From contig NZ_KB905472.1 of NCBI RefSeq assembly GCF_000382445.1, positions 560,776 to 624,775 of the forward strand: a DNA stretch of 64,000 nucleotides. Direction: 5' to 3'. Shown one piece after another: positions 35,109 to 44,181 of this stretch. Every line of letters begins with the position of its first letter. Position 1 is the first letter of the stretch. Source of the stretch: Phocaeicola massiliensis B84634 = Timone 84634 = DSM 17679 = JCM 13223 (lineage in GTDB: Bacteria > Bacteroidota > Bacteroidia > Bacteroidales > Bacteroidaceae). Below the pieces are notes generated by a model that saw only the letters and a program-made list of their open reading frames with translations, was not told where the DNA came from and did not search any database. Position numbers and translations under genes: made by a program.

Positions 35109-35918
35109 ATGAGATTTATAATAGTACTGATTACTTCATTATTTGTTTTATCCCTTTCATCGTTTGCACAGAATAAAAAGCCCCGTACCGGTAAGGAATC
35201 TCTTTTTGGCAAGAAACTGGCCACTTATCAAATTACTTCTAACGAACTTAGCGGGGCTTGTTTTTATTTGGTGAGTGGGCATGGAGGTCCCGACCCGGGA
35301 GCAATAGGTATTTATCAGGGACGTCAGTTGCATGAGGATGAATATGCGTATGATATCATTCTTCGTTTGGCACGTGAACTGCTGACACGGGGGGCAAAAG
35401 TGCACATTATTATCCGAGATAAGAAGGATGGTATCCGTGACGGTCACATTTTGTCGAACAGTAAGCGGGAAACTTGTATGGGAGATCCCATTCCTTTGAA
35501 TCAGGTGGAACGGTTGAAACAACGTTGCAAGTGGGTTGACAAGCTGTTTAAGAAAGATAAGAGTAATTACAAGCGGGCAATCTTTATTCATGTGGATAGC
35601 AGAAGCAAAGGAAAGCAAACGGATGTATTCTTTTATCATGCACCGGGTAGCAGTAAAGGCAAACGTTTGGCGAATAATTTGCATCGCACCTTTGATAAGA
35701 AATACGACAAGCACCAGCCGAACCGGGGATTTACCGGGACGGTAAGCGGACGTAACCTTTATGTATTACGCAACACGCAGCCGGTGGCGGTGTTTTTGGA
35801 ACTTGGAAATATCCAAAACAAGCGTGACCAACAAAGACTGGTGTTGCAGAATAATCGTCAGGCACTGGCTAAATGGATAGCAGAAGGTATAGTGACCGAT
35901 TATAAAAAAGGGAAGTAA
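35109..35918 (+). CDS. N-acetylmuramoyl-L-alanine amidase, Amidase_3 family
   Basis: 269 residues with a signal peptide (MRFIIVLITSLFVLSLSSFAQ). Zinc-site motifs are SGHGGPDPG (first histidine), LHEDEYAYDI (glutamate), IFIHVDS (second histidine) and the catalytic VFLELGNIQN. In most relatives the SIHAN-type motif has asparagine where this has aspartate. The enzyme cleaves the amide bond between muramic acid and the stem peptide in cell-wall turnover. The stop codon is inside a terminator hairpin. Confidence 0.88.
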   Translation: MRFIIVLITSLFVLSLSSFAQNKKPRTGKESLFGKKLATYQITSNELSGACFYLVSGHGGPDPGAIGIYQGRQLHEDEYAYDIILRLARELLTRGAKVHIIIRDKKDGIRDGHILSNSKRETCMGDPIPLNQVERLKQRCKWVDKLFKKDKSNYKRAIFIHVDSRSKGKQTDVFFYHAPGSSKGKRLANNLHRTFDKKYDKHQPNRGFTGTVSGRNLYVLRNTQPVAVFLELGNIQNKRDQQRLVLQNNRQALAKWIAEGIVTDYKKGK

Positions 35919-35937
35919 TTACTTCCCTTTTTTTATA
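35904..35937 (+). terminator. Terminator overlapping the amidase stop codon
   Basis: AAAAGGGAAGTAATTACTTC continues as a perfect palindrome through the TAA stop (35916-35918) and is followed by seven T residues. The stem is about 12 bp with no extra spacer. Confidence 0.85.
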
Positions 35938-35973
35938 TTCGATAAGAAAAATTTGTTAAACTAAAGATGCAAT

Positions 35974-36004
35974 ATTGCCTGTGTCCGACAAATTTGTATA
36001 TTTG
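35974..36004 (+). promoter_or_regulatory. Promoter of the NfeD-flotillin operon
   Basis: ATTG (35974-35977), a 19-bp gap and TATATTTG (35997-36004) fit the Bacteroides -33/-7 pattern, about 49 bp before the NfeD-like start. Confidence 0.55.
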
Positions 36005-36052
36005 AATCTTATATATCTGATCTATCGATTGAAAAACTAAACACAAACAATT

Positions 36053-36550
36053 ATGAGTAGTAATATCTTCTTAATTATCGCTCTTATCACAACCGGAATC
36101 TTTGTGATACAATTTATTCTTTCTATTTTTTTCGGGGACATTGATACGGAGATAGACGTAGACGCTGATATCAGTAGTGTAGTGTCTTTTAAAGGACTTA
36201 CCCATTTTGGTATTGGCTTTGGCTGGTACATGTATCTGGCAGGACATACGGATGTAGCCAATTACATCATAGGAATATTAATAGGTCTTTTCTTTGTGTT
36301 GGCTGTTTGGTTTCTTTATAAGAAAGCTTATCGGTTACAACAAGTAAACCGTAGCGAAAAAACAGACCAATTGGTAGGAAGGGAAAGTACCATTTATTTT
36401 AAACACGGTGATGGAAAATATACCGTCCAGATAAAACGCGATGGCGCTATTCGTGAGATAGATGTGGTTTCGGAAAGTGGAAAGACTTATCAAACCGGAG
36501 ACAGGACCATCATTACGGCTTACAAAGATGGCATATTATATATTCAATAG
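36053..36550 (+). CDS. NfeD-like membrane protein
   Basis: 165 residues. The N-terminus has membrane helices at about 5-27 and 68-92 with a hydrophobic stretch near 50, and the C-terminal OB-like soluble domain starts at about 105 (LVGRESTIYFKHGDGKYTVQI). This is the short NfeD/YuaF class, which partners flotillin-like SPFH proteins. The flotillin gene follows 23 bp later on the same strand. Its likely role is organisation of membrane microdomains at the inner membrane; its biochemical activity is unknown. Confidence 0.8.
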   Translation: MSSNIFLIIALITTGIFVIQFILSIFFGDIDTEIDVDADISSVVSFKGLTHFGIGFGWYMYLAGHTDVANYIIGILIGLFFVLAVWFLYKKAYRLQQVNRSEKTDQLVGRESTIYFKHGDGKYTVQIKRDGAIREIDVVSESGKTYQTGDRTIITAYKDGILYIQ

Positions 36551-36573
36551 TTGAAACTTTAAAGAAATAATCT

Positions 36574-38208
36574 ATGACACAAGAAATGATGATTATGGCT
36601 GCTATATTGGTAGCAGTCATTTTGCTTACTTTTATCGGTATTCTTTCTCGTTACCGTAAGTGTAAAAGTGACGAAGTACTCGTTGTATATGGTAAGACCG
36701 GCAATGATAAGAAGTCGGCGAAACTGTATCATGGTGGCGCTGCTTTTGTTTGGCCTATTATACAGGGCTATGAATTCCTGTCTATGAAGCCGATGCAGAT
36801 AGACTGTAAGTTGACCGGTGCCTTGTCTGCACAGAATATTCGTGTGGATGTACCCACCACCATCACCGTAGCCATCAGTACAGACCCCGAAGTGATGCAA
36901 AATGCAGCCGAACGTATGTTGGGATTGACAATGGATGACAAACAAAACCTGATTACCGATGTCGTTTACGGGCAGATGCGTTTGGTTATTGCCGATATGA
37001 CTATTGAGGAGCTGAACTCGGATCGTGATAAATTTCTTTCAAAGGTAAAGGATAATATCGATACGGAACTTCGTAAGTTCGGACTTTATCTGATGAATAT
37101 CAATATCAGCGATATTCGTGATGCCGCCAATTATATTGTCAATTTAGGTAAGGAAGCCGAGAGCAAAGCGCAGAATGAAGCGCAGGCAAATATTGAGGAA
37201 CAGGAGAAACTGGGTGCAATCAAAATAGCCAATCAGATTAAGGAACGTGAAACAAAGGTTGCCGAGACTCGTAAAGATCAAGATATTGCGATTGCCGAAA
37301 CTAAAAAGCAGCAGGAAATATCGGTTGCCAATGCTGATAAAGACCGTATCTCTCAGGTAGCCATTGCCAATGCTGAAAAAGAATCTCAGGTGGCAAAAGC
37401 TGAAGCCGAAAAGAATATTCGTATCGAACAGGCCAATACTGAAAAGGAAAGTCGCATTGCCGAGTTGAATTCGGATATGGAAATTAAACAGGCGGAAGCT
37501 GCCAAAAAAGCGGCTATCGGACGAAATGAAGCACAAAAGGCCATTGCACAATCTGATGCTGAACTGGCAGTGACGCAAGCTAATGCCGATAAACAGGCAG
37601 GTGAAGCGGCTGCCCGTTCGGAAGCTGCCGTGCAGACTGCCCGGGAAATCGCTCAAAAAGAAGTGGAAGAAGCAAAGGCGCGTAAAGTAGAATCTTCATT
37701 GAAAGCTGATAAAATTGTTCCTGCCGAAATAGCCAAGCAGGAAGCTGTTTTGCAGGCAGATGCCGTTGCAGAAAAGATTACCCGCGAGGCAGAGGCGCGG
37801 GCGAAGGCTTTGCTGGCTCAGGCACAGGCTGAAGCCCAGGCTATCAAAATGAAATTGGAAGCAGAAGCGGATGGTAAGAAGAAATCATTGCTTGCCGAGG
37901 CCGAAGGTTTCGAGGCTATGGTGAAGGCTGCCGAATCGAATCCGGCAATCGCCATTCAGTATAAGATGGTAGACCAATGGAAGGAAATTGCCGGTGAACA
38001 GGTGAAAGCATTCGAACATATCAATTTAGGTAATATCACAGTGTTTGACGGAGGCAACGGTGGAACAAGTAATTTCTTGAATACGTTGGTAAAGACAGTA
38101 GCTCCGAGTCTTGGGGTACTTGATAAATTGCCTATTGGAGAGACTGTAAAGGGAATCATTAATCCGGAAGAAAAGAAAGAAGAGAAGACGGAAGGTAAGG
38201 AAAAATAA
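36574..38208 (+). CDS. Flotillin-family SPFH protein
   Basis: 544 residues. There is one N-terminal membrane helix (about 4-25), then an SPFH/Band-7 domain at about 30-195 (VPTTITVAISTDPEVMQNAAERML, FGLYLMNINISDIRDA). A very long alanine/glutamate/lysine-rich coiled coil follows at about 200-445 with repeats of the KAEAEKN type, and the tail ends in acidic-basic EEKKEEKTEGKEK. It forms oligomeric rafts on the cytoplasmic face of the inner membrane with the NfeD-like protein. The coiled coil shows internal repetition, for example AKAEAEKN and AEARAKA. Confidence 0.92.
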   Translation: MTQEMMIMAAILVAVILLTFIGILSRYRKCKSDEVLVVYGKTGNDKKSAKLYHGGAAFVWPIIQGYEFLSMKPMQIDCKLTGALSAQNIRVDVPTTITVAISTDPEVMQNAAERMLGLTMDDKQNLITDVVYGQMRLVIADMTIEELNSDRDKFLSKVKDNIDTELRKFGLYLMNINISDIRDAANYIVNLGKEAESKAQNEAQANIEEQEKLGAIKIANQIKERETKVAETRKDQDIAIAETKKQQEISVANADKDRISQVAIANAEKESQVAKAEAEKNIRIEQANTEKESRIAELNSDMEIKQAEAAKKAAIGRNEAQKAIAQSDAELAVTQANADKQAGEAAARSEAAVQTAREIAQKEVEEAKARKVESSLKADKIVPAEIAKQEAVLQADAVAEKITREAEARAKALLAQAQAEAQAIKMKLEAEADGKKKSLLAEAEGFEAMVKAAESNPAIAIQYKMVDQWKEIAGEQVKAFEHINLGNITVFDGGNGGTSNFLNTLVKTVAPSLGVLDKLPIGETVKGIINPEEKKEEKTEGKEK

Positions 38209-38258
38209 TTCCAACGGTTACAGTCTTGGAAGTAATAAATGTACAAGGCAAACTGTTT

Positions 38259-38413
38259 TAGGATTGTGTCAAAACGTGGATAATGCTGTCGTTTCGTTCG
38301 CAGGGGCGAGGTTCGCTCGCCCGAAAACAGTTTGCTTTGTGTCTTCGGGCAGGCGACCCCTGCCCCTACAGCCAACAATCGGATAGGCCATTTGAGTTTT
38401 GACACACTCCTAA
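38259..38413 (+). repeat. Dispersed two-hairpin repeat, copy 2
   Basis: The terminal inverted repeats are TTAGGATTGTGTCAAAAC at the left and GTTTTGACACACTCCTAA at the right (17 of 18 bases complementary). The body has GGGCGAG/CTCGCCC and GGGCAGG/CCTGCCC hairpins and no open reading frame of note. It fills the gap between the converging flotillin and permease genes. The central 120 bp are nearly identical to the copies at 3024 and 46692. Confidence 0.85.
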
Positions 38414-38461
38414 CTTGCAAAATAGCAGTATGATCAAAGAGTTGAAAGATAGACTCTTTTT

Positions 38462-39793
38462 TTATTCTTTCATGCGGATTAATACATTGGATACGATGGC
38501 CGTCACTCCGCCTGTAGTAATCCCGGAAGAGAAAATATTTTTTATTGTTTCGGGAAAGTGGCACAGGATGTCGGGAACCATCTCCACACTTAGTCCCAAA
38601 GAAAAACTGAGTGCCATCACTAATGTGGCTTTGCGATTGATTTTCTGTGCGGCAATAATGCGGATACCTGCCGAGGCAACTGTACCGAACATTAGCAAGG
38701 TAGCGCCTCCCAATACCGGTTCAGGCATCAAAGAGAAAATCAATCCTACACCGGGGAATAACCCCAATAGAATCAGACAACCGGCAATGTAATAACCTAC
38801 ATAACGACTGGCAACTCCTGTCAATTGTATCATTCCATTATTTTGGGCAAATACGGAATTGGGAAAAGAATTAAGAACCCCCGCCAGCATAGAATTAAAT
38901 CCATCGGCAAGAATACCTCCCGAGGCACGTTTGATAAATGTTTTTCCTTCTACCGGTTCTCCCGAAATCAGTGAATTGGCTGTGATGTCTCCATAAGCTT
39001 CAATTGCTGTGATGAGGAATACCAATCCCAAGGCAATGAATGCAGAGAAGTCAAAATCCAATCCATACTTGAAAGGTAGGGGGATATTGACTCCTCCGAA
39101 GCTTTGTACGGCAGAGAAATCGACTTTTCCAATGCACCAGGCAACTGCATAACCTATCATCAAGCCGATGACAATGGAACTCATGCGTAAGTAGCGATTG
39201 GAACTTCGATTGAAGAATATGATAAGAACAAGTACCAGCAGTGCCAGCCCTAAATTCTCAAAACTGCCGAACGTACCGTTACCTTGGGCAGCAACACCTC
39301 CTCCGCATGCGGTTATACCTACTTTAATCAGACTCATTCCAATCAGGGTCACTACGATTCCCGATACCAAAGGGGTGATTACTTTACGGGTATATTTCAA
39401 GATACGGCTGATGACCATTTCTACAGAAGAAGCAGCAATGCAAGTTCCAAAAATCAATGGGAGCCCTCCCAGCATACCGGCTGAAATAATGGGACCGATA
39501 AAAGAAAAGCTGGTTCCTTGAATGCATAACAATCCTGTTCCGATACCCCCAATGCGTTTGCATTGGATGAAGGTAGAGATGCCTGAGGCAAACAATGCCA
39601 TGGATACCAGGAAACTTGTGGTTTCCAAATCCAGTTTCAATGCTCCTGCAATAATAAGAGGCGGAGTGATGATGGCTACAAAAATGGCTAATAAATGTTG
39701 TATGGCCGCAAAGATAGCTTCTCGTACAGGAGGACGGTCATTCAGTCCGTAAATCAGCCCTGTTGTATGAGTTGAGGTTGCTTTTTCCTCCAT
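38462..39793 (-). CDS. Uracil/xanthine permease (NCS2 family)
   Basis: 443 residues with 12-14 membrane helices. The family signature is around FAQNNGMIQLTGVASRYVG (residues about 320-338), and the N-terminal GLNDRPPVREAIFAAIQHLLA is typical of XanP/UraA-type nucleobase:proton symporters. Because it follows xpt by 4 bp, xanthine is the most likely substrate. Import of xanthine feeds the phosphoribosyltransferase in the same operon. The tail converges on copy 2 of the repeat. Confidence 0.9.
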   Translation of the reverse strand: MEEKATSTHTTGLIYGLNDRPPVREAIFAAIQHLLAIFVAIITPPLIIAGALKLDLETTSFLVSMALFASGISTFIQCKRIGGIGTGLLCIQGTSFSFIGPIISAGMLGGLPLIFGTCIAASSVEMVISRILKYTRKVITPLVSGIVVTLIGMSLIKVGITACGGGVAAQGNGTFGSFENLGLALLVLVLIIFFNRSSNRYLRMSSIVIGLMIGYAVAWCIGKVDFSAVQSFGGVNIPLPFKYGLDFDFSAFIALGLVFLITAIEAYGDITANSLISGEPVEGKTFIKRASGGILADGFNSMLAGVLNSFPNSVFAQNNGMIQLTGVASRYVGYYIAGCLILLGLFPGVGLIFSLMPEPVLGGATLLMFGTVASAGIRIIAAQKINRKATLVMALSFSLGLSVEMVPDILCHFPETIKNIFSSGITTGGVTAIVSNVLIRMKE

Positions 39794-39797
39794 ACGA

Positions 39798-40364
39798 TTA
39801 TCTTATTTTGATTTCACAATTGTCCAGACTGTCAATGATAGCCAGCGATTCAATGCGTATGCCTGCGTTGCGTAAGTAATCACCACCGTGTTGGAATGAC
39901 TTCTCGATGATAAAGCCCATACCGGCAAGTTCGGCTCCTGCTTTCTCTACCAGGTCGATAATACCTTTGGCGGCATTGCCATTGGCAAGAAAGTCATCAA
40001 TGAAAAGAACCCGGTCTCCTTTTTGGAGAAAGTCCTTACTTACACAAACGTCGTAAGAACGGTCTTTGGTAAAAGAATATACACTGGTGGTGAGCATGTT
40101 TTCCATGGTAACGGGTTTTTTCTTCTTTGCGAAGACCACAGGAAGCTCAAGCAGGTATCCCACCATGATGGCGGGTGCGATTCCGCTGGCCTCGATTGTC
40201 ATTACTTTATTGATATTGGTCGAGGCAAAACGACGTACAAATTCCACGGCTATGGATTTCATTAAAATGGGGTCCATCTGGTGGTTGATAAAGTTATCTA
40301 CTTTTAGGATGCCTCCTTCAAAACATTTGCCATCTCGTAAGATTCGTTCTTTTAATGCTTTCAT
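39798..40364 (-). CDS. xpt: Xanthine phosphoribosyltransferase
   Basis: I take the start at 40364 ([12 protein letters not shown]), ten codons inside the longest open frame, because that is the family N-terminus. The 188-residue protein has the PRPP-binding motif [16 protein letters not shown] (about 120-135) and the purine-binding [11 protein letters not shown] region. It makes XMP from xanthine and PRPP for purine salvage. The xanthine permease gene follows with a 4-bp gap. A minus-strand -7 element TAATTTTG is at 40399-40392. Confidence 0.93.
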   Translation of the reverse strand: MKALKERILRDGKCFEGGILKVDNFINHQMDPILMKSIAVEFVRRFASTNINKVMTIEASGIAPAIMVGYLLELPVVFAKKKKPVTMENMLTTSVYSFTKDRSYDVCVSKDFLQKGDRVLFIDDFLANGNAAKGIIDLVEKAGAELAGMGFIIEKSFQHGGDYLRNAGIRIESLAIIDSLDNCEIKIR

Positions 40365-40464
40365 TGGTTGTGTGATTTTTGATAATGGCGGCAAAATTAC
40401 AAATTTTATTGGGAAGAGGAAGGGAGAAGGCGGTTAATGTTTATGATATATCGAGAATATGAAA

Positions 40465-40561
40465 TATGAGCGGGAGGCAGTCGGTATCCGATGTAACTGC
40501 CGGTGCCTGAGAGGAGGAATGTTTCCGCCCAAGTACTAAAGCAAGTTACTTTGGGCGGATT
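40465..40561. other. Two tandem hairpins downstream of the nitroreductase gene, no coding role seen
   Basis: GGCAGT (40476-40481) pairs with ACTGCC (40496-40501), with an inner CGG/CCG. CCGCCCAA (40525-40532) pairs with TTGGGCGG (40551-40558) and extends inward through GTA/TAC. They lie on the transcribed strand 60 bp past the nitroreductase stop and about 65 bp before the xpt promoter. They could be a terminator pair or a dispersed element; no T-run follows either stem. Confidence 0.45.
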
Positions 40562-40618
40562 CGGTTTATTTCTACAGCGAAACGATAACAAGAGTTGTTT
40601 TTGATATACTCTCTTGTG

Positions 40619-41242
40619 TTACCATTGGTTGTAATGTATATTTTCCTGTTTGAATTTATCTTTGGCTTCCTCATTGCGTTGAGGATAACCGATGGGAATT
40701 AAGTTGAAAGGTACGATATGTTCGGGCAATGACAGAACCTTGCGTACGTTCTCTATACGTTGTTCTTCAGGATAGATGGCTGTCCATACAGCCCCTAGCT
40801 CCAAAGCTTCGGCTGCCAGCAACAGATTTTCGGAGGCTGCAGAACAGTCCAGCATCCAGTACTTGCCGAATTCTCCATTCAATGATTTGGCTAAATCACC
40901 ACAAACCACGATGGCCATGGGTGCTTCCGCGGTCATTTTGGCATAGGGCAATACTTCTGCCAGCTTGTTTAATACGTCTCTGTCATCTATCACGATAAAA
41001 GCCCAGGGTTGCTTGTTTACAGCCGAGGGAGCCGCCATAGCAGCTTTCAGCATGATGTCTACTTTCTCCTTTTCCACGGGGCGGGATGTATAAGAGCGGA
41101 CACTTTTGCGTGCCATAATTATTTCGATGGCGTTTTTTTCTTCTTTAGTATTTTCGTTTTTATCCATATTCTGACAATTTTCCATCGTTATTACCGATAA
41201 AACAACAGCAGGTAATAACTTGAATATTGTATTTACATTCAT
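40619..41242 (-). CDS. Nitroreductase-family protein with signal peptide
   Basis: 207 residues. A hydrophobic N-terminus (MNVNTIFKLLPAVVLSVITMENC) suggests export, though the MENC site is not a good lipobox. The mature part has the FMN-binding RKSVRSYTSRPVEKEKVDIML (about 45-65), the AAPSAVNKQPWAF motif, and a C-terminal GYPQRNEEA. It would reduce nitro or quinone compounds with FMN and NAD(P)H. A periplasmic nitroreductase is unusual because NAD(P)H is cytoplasmic, so a cytoplasmic form from an internal start near 41185 is possible. It lies 15 bp after the M20 gene. Confidence 0.8.
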   Translation of the reverse strand: MNVNTIFKLLPAVVLSVITMENCQNMDKNENTKEEKNAIEIIMARKSVRSYTSRPVEKEKVDIMLKAAMAAPSAVNKQPWAFIVIDDRDVLNKLAEVLPYAKMTAEAPMAIVVCGDLAKSLNGEFGKYWMLDCSAASENLLLAAEALELGAVWTAIYPEEQRIENVRKVLSLPEHIVPFNLIPIGYPQRNEEAKDKFKQENIHYNQW

Positions 41243-41257
41243 CGTTTTAATAAATGA

Positions 41258-42610
41258 TTAGTAATTCAAGTGGAATTCGACCACTGCTTCAATTCCTTTA
41301 CGGAAGATATCAAGAGGAATATTTTCATTGGGAGAGTGGATAGCGTTGCTTTCCAGTCCGAATCCCATCAATACGGTTTTTATACCCAGAATTTGTTCAA
41401 AGTCGCTGATGATGGGAATACTTCCTCCACGGCGAACGGCAAGCGGCTTCTTCCCGAATGCTTTGGCGAATCCTTTTTCGGCAGCCTGATAAGCCGGAAG
41501 GGTAATGGGGCAGACATAACCTTCGCCACCGTGCATGGGGGTTACTTTTACTTTTACATAATCGGGAGCGACAGCATTGATGTAATCGACAAACAATTTG
41601 GAAATCTTCTCATGATTTTGATGTGGAACAAGACGGCAGGATACTTTGGCGTAAGCTTTTGATGGCAACACGGTTTTAGAACCTTCGCCCGTATATCCTC
41701 CCCAAATACCGCAAATATCGAATGATGGGCGGCAACTGTTACGTTCCAGGGTAGAATATCCTTTTTCACCTTTCAAAGCCTTTACATTGATGGCAGCCAT
41801 ATATTTTTGTTCGTCGAAAGGTATTTGGGCTATCATCTCGCGTTCTGCGGCAGGCACTTCTTCCACATCATCGTAGAAATGAGGAACAGTGATGCGACCG
41901 TCTTCATCAATGACTTTTGCCAATATGCTGCATAAGGTATTGATGGGGTTCGCTACGGCTCCGCCGAAATGACCCGAGTGAAGGTCGCGGTTAGGCCCCG
42001 TCACTTCAATTTCCCAATATGCCAGTCCGCGCAGTCCGGTAGTCAGTGAGGGAAGGTCGGCTCCCAGCATACTTGTATCCGAAACGAGGATAACATCGGC
42101 TTTCAGCAGCTCTTTATGTTCTTTGATAAAGGCATTCAGACTGGGTGAACCGATTTCTTCTTCTCCTTCGAAGATAAATTTCACATTGTGCTTCAGCAAT
42201 CCGTGTTTCACCACGTATTCGAAAGCTTTTACCTGAATCATCGCTTGACCCTTGTCATCATCCGCACCGCGTGCCCAGATATGTCCGTCACGTATTTCGG
42301 GCTCGAACGGTTGGCTTTTCCAAAGCTCCAATGGTTCTGCGGGCATTACGTCATAATGCGCATATATTAATATGGTGGGGGCTTCATCGCTGATATGTTT
42401 CTGTGCGAACACCAATGGATTACCTTGAGACGGCATAATCATGGCTTCGTCTGCTCCGGCCTCCAGCAGCAGTTCTTTCCAGCGCAGGGCACAGGCAAGC
42501 ATATCGTCTTTATGTTCGGGTAATGCACTGATACTGGGTATGCGGATGAGACTGAAAAGTTCTTCCATGAAGCGGGCTTCATTTTCTTTAATGTATTGTT
42601 TAATTTCCAT
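41258..42610 (-). CDS. M20-family metallopeptidase/dipeptidase
   Basis: 450 residues. Di-zinc motifs are present: YAHYDVMP (metal histidine), RGADDDKG (bridging aspartate), EGEEEIGS (glutamate pair), VSDT and the C-terminal SNAIHSPNENI histidine. A lid domain lies at about 200-330 (LHSGHFGGAVANPI). It is a cytosolic peptidase cleaving dipeptides or small peptides. It precedes the nitroreductase by 15 bp and follows the aroC terminator. Confidence 0.92.
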   Translation of the reverse strand: MEIKQYIKENEARFMEELFSLIRIPSISALPEHKDDMLACALRWKELLLEAGADEAMIMPSQGNPLVFAQKHISDEAPTILIYAHYDVMPAEPLELWKSQPFEPEIRDGHIWARGADDDKGQAMIQVKAFEYVVKHGLLKHNVKFIFEGEEEIGSPSLNAFIKEHKELLKADVILVSDTSMLGADLPSLTTGLRGLAYWEIEVTGPNRDLHSGHFGGAVANPINTLCSILAKVIDEDGRITVPHFYDDVEEVPAAEREMIAQIPFDEQKYMAAINVKALKGEKGYSTLERNSCRPSFDICGIWGGYTGEGSKTVLPSKAYAKVSCRLVPHQNHEKISKLFVDYINAVAPDYVKVKVTPMHGGEGYVCPITLPAYQAAEKGFAKAFGKKPLAVRRGGSIPIISDFEQILGIKTVLMGFGLESNAIHSPNENIPLDIFRKGIEAVVEFHLNY

Positions 42611-42697
42611 AGCTGAATGATTTTTGTCGGGTTAAAGTTAACTTTCCCGGAGGAAAGAAAAAAATTATAAAACTTAAATAAAGGAAAATGCATATAT

Positions 42698-42746
42698 AGA
42701 AAGTCCAAAGAGAAGCAGACAGGCTGTTTGGCTCTTTGGGCTTTTT
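42698..42746 (-). terminator. Terminator after aroC
   Basis: AAAGTCCAAAGAG (42700-42712) pairs with CTCTTTGGGCTTT (42732-42744) with one or two mismatches, and the loop can pair as CAG/CTG. It stands 16 bp past the aroC stop; its minus-strand T-tract is short. Confidence 0.55.
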
Positions 42747-42760
42747 GATAAAGACACTTT

Positions 42761-43837
42761 TTATAGTTGAGTGGTTCTGTCTATCAAATAGTAGTCTAAA
42801 ACAGTGATGGCTGCCATCGCTTCTACAATGGGAACAGCGCGGGGCAATACGCAGGGGTCATGGCGTCCCTTCGCTTTCATGGTGGTGTCGATTCCATTGA
42901 TATTCACCGTGTGTTGCTCCATTAATACGGTGGCAACAGGCTTGAATGCAACACGGAAATAGATATCCTGTCCGTTGCTGATGCCGCCTTGGATGCCGCC
43001 CGAGTAATTGGTTTTTGTTTCTATTCGTCCGCCGTTGTTGTAGAATACATCATTTTGTTCGCTGCCTCTCAGTTCCATGGAGTCGAAACCTTGTCCATAG
43101 GCAAAGCCTTTCACGGCATTGATGCTCAGCATGGCATTTCCCAGTGCGGCGTGCAGTTTGCCAAATACAGGTTGTCCCAATCCGATGGGGCATCCTTTGA
43201 TGACACAACTAATCACACCTCCGATGGTATCGCCTTCACCTTTGACTTTCCAGATGAGTTCTGCCATTTCTTTTGCTTTTTCAAGGTCGGGACAACGGAC
43301 ATCGTTGCTTTCTATCAGGTCGAGGTCATAGCTCTTGTAGTCATGGTCCAGCTTGATAGGTCCCACTTGTGAGGTGTAGGCTGTTACGCTGATGCCTAAT
43401 TGCTTTAAGGCAAGTTTGGCAAGTGAACCGGCCACAACGCGCGAAATTGTTTCGCGTGCTGATGAACGTCCTCCGCCGCGATAGTCGCGGATGCCGTATT
43501 TTTCCATATAAGTATAGTCCGCATGCGAAGGGCGGAAGAGATTCTTTATATTCTCGTAGTCGTTAGAATGTTGGTTCTTGTTCCATACCACGAAACCAAT
43601 GGGACAGCCGGTGGATTTTCCATCGAAGATGCCTGAAAGGAATTCCACTGTGTCAGGTTCCTTTCGGCTGGTGGTAAGGAGCGATTGTCCGGGGCGGCGG
43701 CGATTCAGTTCCTTCTGCACAAAATCCATATCGATGTCGATACCTGCCGGAAAACCGTCAATTACACCACCGACACCGGGACCGTGAGACTCGCCGAAAC
43801 TCGTTAATCGGAAAATATTACCAAATGAATTGAACAT
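42761..43837 (-). CDS. aroC: Chorismate synthase
   Basis: 358 residues. The opening [24 protein letters not shown] is the first chorismate-synthase signature. The [18 protein letters not shown] and the C-terminal [19 protein letters not shown] motifs are conserved. It releases phosphate from EPSP to make chorismate, using reduced FMN. The shikimate gene aroE is on the same strand 1.3 kb upstream, but a repeat cluster and a hydrolase lie between, so a shared transcript is uncertain. Confidence 0.97.
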   Translation of the reverse strand: MFNSFGNIFRLTSFGESHGPGVGGVIDGFPAGIDIDMDFVQKELNRRRPGQSLLTTSRKEPDTVEFLSGIFDGKSTGCPIGFVVWNKNQHSNDYENIKNLFRPSHADYTYMEKYGIRDYRGGGRSSARETISRVVAGSLAKLALKQLGISVTAYTSQVGPIKLDHDYKSYDLDLIESNDVRCPDLEKAKEMAELIWKVKGEGDTIGGVISCVIKGCPIGLGQPVFGKLHAALGNAMLSINAVKGFAYGQGFDSMELRGSEQNDVFYNNGGRIETKTNYSGGIQGGISNGQDIYFRVAFKPVATVLMEQHTVNINGIDTTMKAKGRHDPCVLPRAVPIVEAMAAITVLDYYLIDRTTQL

Positions 43838-44030
43838 GTTGTTTGTAGTTTTAAAAGTTTCTATTCGTAAAGATAACGATTTTCTTGAAACAATGGCTAT
43901 GTTTCAGGTAAAATTTTACTTTTCCGGTTTTAAGCTTTTGCATATTCTTTGCGGTTTTCTTAAATCACTTTTTCAGGTGGGCTAAGGTTTTTCTTCCTTT
44001 AGGCTAAGTCTTTTCCTACGTCCGGCTATT

Positions 44031-44173
44031 ACGTCCCACCATAGCAGAACGTACGTCCCACTGTAATGGGACGTATGTCCCACCGTGGCAGGACGTACGT
44101 TCCATTGCAATGGGACGTAATAATCTGCCGTTCAAAAAACCTTGGTCTTCTGTATGAAACGGCTTAATATTCC
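44031..44173 (+). repeat. Four-palindrome repeat cluster, locus 2
   Basis: Four consecutive 22-bp imperfect palindromes (44031-44052, 44053-44074, 44075-44096, 44097-44118) have arms of the form ACGTCCCA...TGGGACGT. A 55-bp tail follows at 44119-44173 (AATAATCTGCCGTT, ACCTTGGTC, GAAACGGCTTA). The tail matches 45 of 55 bases at 60027-60081, although the palindrome arms there differ. The tail can form a GCCGTT/AACGGC stem. No protein is encoded; an open frame through it only reflects the repeat. Confidence 0.85.
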
Positions 44174-44181
44174 TTATGGGT

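Noticed and set aside
40465..40561. A purine or other known riboswitch before xpt
   Set aside because: The segment lacks the three-way junction pattern of the purine riboswitch and lies upstream of the likely xpt promoter.
44031..44118. The tandem 22-bp units as a CRISPR array
   Set aside because: The units follow each other with no spacers and no cas genes are nearby.
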